Source: CAYZJD01 sp964478455
Lineage (GTDB): Bacteria > Acidobacteriota > Terriglobia > Bryobacterales > Bryobacteraceae
Reading direction: 5' to 3'
Length of the DNA: 6,920 bases
NCBI GenBank assembly: GCA_964478455.1
Contig: CAYZJD010000262.1
Span: 1 to 6,920, forward strand
The translations under genes and the position numbers were made by a program. The notes beneath the pieces were generated by a model, which saw nothing but the letters and a program-made list of their open reading frames with translations, made no database searches and was not told the DNA's origin. The stretch's first letter is position 1, and the number at the start of each line of letters is the position of its first letter. Shown here piece after piece: positions 5,107 through 6,920 of this stretch.

Positions 5107-6726
5107 TTATGCCCGCGCGGAACGGCCCCCTGCCGCCCTCCGCCTCCCCGGCTTCAACGCCGCCTCCCGTGGCGCCCACCGCGCCAGCCGGTAGGCGCGG
5201 CTGTGGCCGCTGGTGAGATTCGAAATCGCCACCGTTACAGCGCCGCCCACGTCGCAGGAGTATGTCTCCTCGATCCATTGCCCGGCTGCTGCCTCCGAGT
5301 GACATACCGGCAAAGCCTGAAGGTCCTGCCGGCCTTCGAGCGAAGGCTCGAACGGGAAACGAATCTCGTCCCACAGCGTGATGTCGCCCGTGGGCTGGCC
5401 GTCCGCCGCAAGCCGGCTGCACTCCAGGTAGCGGAAGTGCCCGAGGTTGTGGACCGGCCTGTACCTCCTCGAGATCCTCAACGGCGCGTCCCCCGGCCCC
5501 GGCAGCGCCTGGCCCTTCTCAAACAGCGGATCGAACGAGATGCGGGCGCCGCCTTCGGCCTCCCGCCACACGCCGAAGTATCGCGTGAAGCGGTCCCGCA
5601 GCAGGTAGCCCGCCTGTGCATCGGCCTGAACCGCCAGGCCGATCGCGGTCGCCGAGCGCGCGTACGCCGAGCGCTTCACCCGCCGCTCGAAACGCTCGCG
5701 AAGTTCCCGCGCCACCAGCGGAAGCTCGCTGCCGCCGCCGGTCACATAGATGGCTTCGAGCCGTCGTGCGTCGCCCTTCCCCCTCTCCTCGCCGGAAAAC
5801 CCGTGCGAGGCGAGAAGATCCTCCACCGCGTGCAGCGTCTCGTCCACCAGCGGCCGGCAGGCGTCGTAGAACTCCGCTGCCGGGACGCTCACTTCACCCA
5901 ACCCCGGCCGCACGCAGTCGAGATCCACCGTGATCTTCCGCGTGTTGGGGTGAATGGATTCCTTTCGCTCGCGGCATTCTTCGTGCAGCCGGAACACCTC
6001 CGCCTGCGTCAGGCGGTCCCGCTCCTCCTGGCTGAGGTCCGCCCGCCCCAGCGCCAGCTCGGCCAGCAGTTCGTCGAAGTCATCCCCGCCCAGCGTCTCG
6101 ATGCCCTCCGACGCAAGCACCGTGTGCGATCCCTCGCCCACATCCACCAACGAGGCATCGAATGTTCCGCCGCCGAGATCGTACACGAGCAGGCAGCCTC
6201 TCCCGCCTTTCTGGCTCGCCCGCTGCCGGTGGCCGAACTCGATGCTCGCCGCCGAAGGCTCGTTCAAGACCCCCAGCACGGAAAAGCCGGCCAGGCGAAA
6301 AGCCTCCGCCGTCAGGAAACGCTGGTTGCTGTTGGAGTTCGCCGGAACTCCGACCACGACCTCGAAGACTTCATCCTTCTTCGCATCCAGGTTCGAGCGT
6401 TCGACAAGGTCGCGGCGCAACGCCGACGTCAGTCCTCGCAACAGGCGGTGCATCGGCAGAACCTGCCCGCCGATCTCCACCGGCGTGTCCAATCCCGCGC
6501 GGCCCAGCAGTCGCTTCAGCGAGCGGACGATCGTCCAGCCCACCTCCGCTTGCGCCGCCCACGCCTCCCAGCCGTAGCGAACCTCGCCGCCTCGCACGGC
6601 CACCAGCGGCGCGTACCAGTCCCTAACCGCTCCGTCGGGGCACTCGAAGGACACTACCGGGTAGTTGCCGCGATCCGCGAGCGCCGCCACGATCCTCGTG
6701 GTGCCGAAGTCAATCCCAAGTTTCAT
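5107..6726 (-). CDS. Hsp70-family ATPase with divergent, lidless substrate-binding region
   Basis: This 539-residue cytoplasmic Hsp70-like protein is shorter than DnaK (about 640). The N-terminal ATPase domain (about 1-370) is complete: GIDFGTT (4-10), SLKRLLGR (69-76, Lys71 matching catalytic Lys70 of DnaK), GVPANSNSNQR (126-136), NEPSAA (155-160), YDLGGGTFD (182-190, Thr188 matching Thr199), ETLGGDDFDELL (210-221) and YVTGGGSELPLV (327-338). The hydrophobic linker VLLLDVT of DnaK is replaced by GYLLRD. Residues about 380-518 look like a diverged beta substrate-binding domain. The stretch SCDVGGAVTVAISNLTSGHS (490-509) lines up with the last strands of that domain in DnaK. The helical lid and EEVD/GKK-type tails are missing; the protein ends in a basic tail (KPGRRRAAGGRSARA). 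It is an Hsp70-like chaperone or ATP-dependent regulator rather than the housekeeping DnaK, with no dnaJ or grpE nearby. The ATG at 6726 gives the standard family start. The gene is divergent from thiD and convergent with the phosphatase run. Confidence 0.92.
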   Translation of the reverse strand: MKLGIDFGTTRIVAALADRGNYPVVSFECPDGAVRDWYAPLVAVRGGEVRYGWEAWAAQAEVGWTIVRSLKRLLGRAGLDTPVEIGGQVLPMHRLLRGLTSALRRDLVERSNLDAKKDEVFEVVVGVPANSNSNQRFLTAEAFRLAGFSVLGVLNEPSAASIEFGHRQRASQKGGRGCLLVYDLGGGTFDASLVDVGEGSHTVLASEGIETLGGDDFDELLAELALGRADLSQEERDRLTQAEVFRLHEECRERKESIHPNTRKITVDLDCVRPGLGEVSVPAAEFYDACRPLVDETLHAVEDLLASHGFSGEERGKGDARRLEAIYVTGGGSELPLVARELRERFERRVKRSAYARSATAIGLAVQADAQAGYLLRDRFTRYFGVWREAEGGARISFDPLFEKGQALPGPGDAPLRISRRYRPVHNLGHFRYLECSRLAADGQPTGDITLWDEIRFPFEPSLEGRQDLQALPVCHSEAAAGQWIEETYSCDVGGAVTVAISNLTSGHSRAYRLARWAPREAALKPGRRRAAGGRSARA

Positions 6727-6769
6727 TCTTCGAATCTCAAGGTAGCACAGGCCCTCGACGCCAGCGCCT

Positions 6770-6775
6770 TACAAT
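6770..6775 (+). promoter_or_regulatory. TACAAT box (-10) for thiD
   Basis: TACAAT matches the -10 consensus at 5 of 6 bases and ends 14 bp before the thiD ATG at 6790, predicting a leader of only about 8 nt. No good -35 lies 16-18 bp upstream. It sits in the 63-bp divergent region shared with the hsp70-like gene. For that gene only a weak TGnTACCTT (complement of 6739-6744 and flank) can be proposed. Confidence 0.45.
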
Positions 6776-6820
6776 GAAGCAATCACCCAATGACCCGATC
6801 GCCAAATGACTCAATTCCGG
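6773..6820 (+). repeat. Three imperfect 16-bp direct repeats over the thiD start
   Basis: Units begin at 6773, 6789 and 6805, each opening with AATGA. Unit 1 is AATGAAGCAATCACCC, unit 2 AATGACCCGATCGCCA, unit 3 AATGACTCAATTCCGG. Units 1 and 2 share 11 of 16 bases, and units 1 and 3 share 10. Since 16 is not a multiple of three, the three ATGs (6774, 6790, 6806) open three different frames, and only the middle one reads into ThiD. The array touches the TACAAT box. Confidence 0.5.
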
Positions 6821-6920
6821 TGGCGTTGTCCATCGCCGGCTCCGACCCCAGCGGCGGCGCGGGCATCCAGGCCGACCTGAAGACGTTCCACCAGTTCGGC
6901 GTCTACGGAGAGGCTGTCGT
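6790..6920 (+). CDS. thiD: Hydroxymethylpyrimidine/phosphomethylpyrimidine kinase, N-terminus (cut by window end)
   Basis: The first 43 residues of ThiD, a cytoplasmic enzyme that phosphorylates HMP and then HMP-P to HMP-PP for thiamine synthesis. The diagnostic stretch VALSIAGSDPSGGAGIQADL (residues 11-30) followed by KTFHQFGVYGEAV matches the conserved ribokinase-fold N-terminus of ThiD, including the GSDPSGGAGIQAD signature. The reading frame is open to the right edge. The ATG at 6790 gives 12 residues before SIAG, close to the length in known ThiD. A GTG at 6820 would leave only three and is less likely. ATGs at 6774 and 6806 are out of frame and soon reach stops. No strong ribosome site is seen; GAAG at 6776-6779 is weak and distant. 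No TPP riboswitch fits in the short upstream region. The bifunctional ThiD-ThiE form cannot be excluded because the C-terminus is missing. Confidence 0.93.
   Translation, partial: MTRSPNDSIPVALSIAGSDPSGGAGIQADLKTFHQFGVYGEAV

Noticed and set aside
5203..6777. Long plus-strand open frame (524 codons) antisense to the Hsp70-like gene
   Set aside because: It is the mirror of a clear Hsp70 gene in GC-rich DNA. Its translation is rich in Arg, Pro, Gln and His without any recognisable motif, and it runs past the Hsp70 start into the promoter region.
6727..6789. TPP riboswitch ahead of thiD
   Set aside because: The space is too short, and no THI-box-like sequence is visible on the plus strand.
6774..6809. 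Eleven-codon reading frame upstream of and overlapping the thiD start, as a possible leader peptide
   Set aside because: It begins inside the predicted -10 box, so it would not be on the transcript if that promoter is used, and it has no ribosome site. It is better explained by the 16-bp repeat.

Overview
The window reads as chromosomal DNA of a GC-rich Gram-negative soil-type bacterium. The most likely source is an Acidobacteriota member near Bryobacterales/Solibacteraceae. This rests on an Oar-like TonB-receptor barrel, choice-of-anchor/ASH-type secreted proteins and strongly GC-biased codons. It is a family-pattern judgement, not a database match. A 10-base run of N shows the sequence is a draft or metagenome assembly.

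Layout, left to right. (1) The C-terminal ~441 residues of an Oar-like outer-membrane beta-barrel run in from the left edge and stop at 1324. (2) A 136-bp intergenic region (1325-1460) holds a terminator-like hairpin with a T-tract and a perfect TATAAT box just before the next gene. (3) A rightward four-gene run follows: a complete PP2C-type Ser/Thr phosphatase (TTG start), an Ig-like protein with a glycine-rich membrane segment, a secreted protein with propeller-like repeats, and a secreted protein with two ASH/choice-of-anchor D-like domains. The last three are joined by two ATGA overlaps. (4) Facing this run across a 71-bp gap is a leftward Hsp70-family gene. Its ATPase domain is intact and its substrate-binding half is divergent and lacks the helical lid. 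I see no clear terminator in the 71-bp gap. (5) A 63-bp divergent region separates hsp70 from the 5' end of thiD (HMP/HMP-P kinase), which is cut by the right edge. Three imperfect 16-bp direct repeats cover the thiD start.

How the genes may work together: the phosphatase would act in the cytoplasm, while its three downstream neighbours carry signal peptides and would act in the envelope. The ATGA-coupled trio is the best candidate for an undescribed functional unit, and a link to phospho-signalling is an inference from gene order only. thiD belongs to thiamine biosynthesis and is probably unrelated to the rest.

No tRNA, rRNA, CRISPR array, insertion sequence or attachment site was seen.
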